A DNA stretch of 61,376 nucleotides from Methanosarcinales archaeon (GTDB lineage Archaea > Halobacteriota > Methanosarcinia > Methanosarcinales > Methanoperedenaceae): positions 1 through 61,376 of the forward strand of contig CAJPFJ010000008.1 of the NCBI GenBank assembly GCA_905339155.1. Direction: 5' to 3'. Below, piece after piece: positions 60,554-61,376 of this stretch (the stretch's first letter is position 1; the number at the start of each line of letters is the position of its first letter). The notes below the pieces were generated by a model that did no database searches, had not been told where the DNA came from, and saw only the letters and a program-made list of their open reading frames with translations. Made by a program: the position numbers and the translations under genes.

Positions 60554-61159
60554 ATGGACCGAAACAGTTTGAGGGAAATAGTACATCTTGTAGCTTCTTT
60601 ACTGGTTCTTACAATTGCGTTTTCATATCCCAGCACCAGTATAGAAGCGTTAGCTATAGCCGCCGTTGGAGTGGGTACAGGTTTCCTGCTTCATGAACTT
60701 GCCCATAAGTTCACAGCCCAGAGATATGGTTATGTTGCAGATTACGAGGCAAGCCCCATGGGATTGGCCATGGCTATAGGGATATCTATATTCACAGGTG
60801 GAAATTTTGTATTTGCAGCACCAGGCGCGGTAATGATCAGGGGCAAAAAAATTCCTTATGGTCAGATTGAAAACTATTATGTTAATAATCTCCAGAATGA
60901 AAAAGAATTTGCCTATATTTCTGTTTCAGGAGCTGTGGTGAATTTAATACTTTCCTTCTTATTCATAATTATTTCATTAACAATAACTGACCCATTAGCA
61001 ATAAAAGTACTAACAAGAGCTGCCTTTATTAATGTGTTCCTTGCAGGATTCAATATGATACCATTCGGCCCGCTGGATGGGGCAAAAGTTTGGCGGTATA
61101 ATCCTGTCTTATGGGGTATTGTAGTTATATCAACGATTATCCTGTTCTTTTATTTGTGA
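60554..61159 (+). CDS. M50 site-2 protease-like membrane metalloprotease
   Basis: 201 residues, mostly TM helices. HELAHKFTAQRYGY contains the zinc motif HExxH (about 51-55), and NMIPFGPLDGAKVW carries the second conserved motif NxxPxxxLDG of the S2P family (third zinc ligand Asp). There are no PDZ or CBS domains fused, though a CBS gene lies two genes upstream. It would cut membrane-embedded substrates. Its 3' end lies next to the TnpB element. Confidence 0.9.
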   Translation: MDRNSLREIVHLVASLLVLTIAFSYPSTSIEALAIAAVGVGTGFLLHELAHKFTAQRYGYVADYEASPMGLAMAIGISIFTGGNFVFAAPGAVMIRGKKIPYGQIENYYVNNLQNEKEFAYISVSGAVVNLILSFLFIIISLTITDPLAIKVLTRAAFINVFLAGFNMIPFGPLDGAKVWRYNPVLWGIVVISTIILFFYL

Positions 61160-61174
61160 TCCTGGTGACATCCT

Positions 61175-61195
61175 CCCCGGCCTAAAGGCACGGGG
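61175..61195. mobile_element. Hairpin at the end of an IS605/TnpB element
   Basis: CCCCG-GCC-TAAA-GGC-A-CGGGG is a strong stem with one bulge, directly downstream of the TnpB stop. In IS200/IS605 elements this is the right-end structure and the 3' end of the guide (omega) RNA, followed by AGGATGTCAC here on the minus strand. The element boundary would be near 61165. Confidence 0.6.
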
Positions 61196-61204
61196 CTTCC
61201 ATTC

Positions 61205-61376
61205 TTACGCACTCGCATGTGGTTTTTCTCCTTTCATGTTCATCTGCGCTTTCAGCCAGTCATCTTGGCATCGAAAAGCTATATTGTATGCACCTGTTAT
61301 ATCTGCATCTTCTTTTGAATTACAGGAATAGCAAAGGATATATGAACTATCGCTTAACCATGTCCTTGTTATCAAT
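61205..61376 (-). CDS. tnpB: Partial TnpB (IS605 OrfB), cut by the right edge
   Basis: The last about 56 codons of a minus-strand gene: YILCYSCNSKEDADITGAYN, IAFRCQDDWLKAQMNMKG. The C-x2-C of the zinc ribbon and the DADxTGAYNIA stretch, where the usual DRDxNAAxNI holds the third catalytic Asp, identify the RuvC-like RNA-guided nuclease TnpB. The N-terminal part and any tnpA lie outside the window. It is followed by its hairpin end. Confidence 0.8.
   Translation of the reverse strand, partial: LITRTWLSDSSYILCYSCNSKEDADITGAYNIAFRCQDDWLKAQMNMKGEKPHASA

Noticed and set aside
1..61376. CRISPR arrays, rRNA and tRNA genes
   Set aside because: No regularly spaced repeats and no tRNA-like or rRNA-like stretch were seen on either strand. 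The only tandem-like repeats are inside the gene at 21871-23154.

Overview
The window looks like the genome of a methane-metabolising archaeon of the Methanosarcinales/Methanoperedens type. The evidence is a methyl-coenzyme M reductase activation ATPase (AtwA), an F420 reductase (NpdG), a glnA-nrpR pair, an AglJ-type N-glycosylation transferase, a PGF-CTERM surface protein and archaeal-style TATA/oligo-T signals in AT-rich spacers. The exact genus is inference.

Left part, about 0.4-36.2 kb, all on the minus strand: a near-complete extracellular contractile injection system (eCIS, the Afp/PVC type of phage-tail-like particle). In transcription order it has a membrane-anchored AAA+ ATPase, two DUF4157 cargo genes with broken accessory genes, a DUF4255 tail-terminator protein, a CarboxypepD_reg-like protein, a coiled-coil protein, the sheath, tube 1, an assembly protein, a DUF6760 protein, tube 2, a repeat-containing unknown, the LysM tube protein, a gpD-like hub, a gpV-like spike, a PAAR tip, gp25, two baseplate J proteins (one carrying an inserted beta-propeller), a tail protein I with an NHL-like propeller, two paralogous eCIS-associated proteins, small proteins, a YkgJ protein, a third DUF4157 cargo with a likely immunity partner, and a four-TM membrane protein. 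No capsid, terminase or portal gene is present, so this is not a prophage.

The three cargo genes share an AT-moderate 5' part (leader plus HELTH pseudo-protease domain) joined to unrelated GC-rich 3' parts that look bacterial. Remnants of one IS end lie in the same orientation on both sides of the ATPase/cargo segment (about 28.7 and 36.8 kb). A different transposase is cut by the left edge and a TnpB gene by the right edge.

Middle part, 37.2-48.5 kb: core metabolism. glnA-nrpR (nitrogen) is preceded by a 36-codon small gene and a hairpin. The pstSCAB phosphate importer has an ATPase fused to a TusA-like domain. Then come AglJ, NpdG, an HhH-GPD glycosylase and a radical SAM/TRAM protein.

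Right part, 47.4-61.4 kb: a homospermidine pathway pair (homospermidine synthase and a fold-III decarboxylase), SppA, AtwA, a poly-gamma-glutamate pair (pgsB, pgsC), a TPR protein, a PQQ-propeller surface protein, an amidohydrolase, a universal stress protein, a CBS protein, a winged-helix regulator, a membrane M50 protease and the TnpB fragment.
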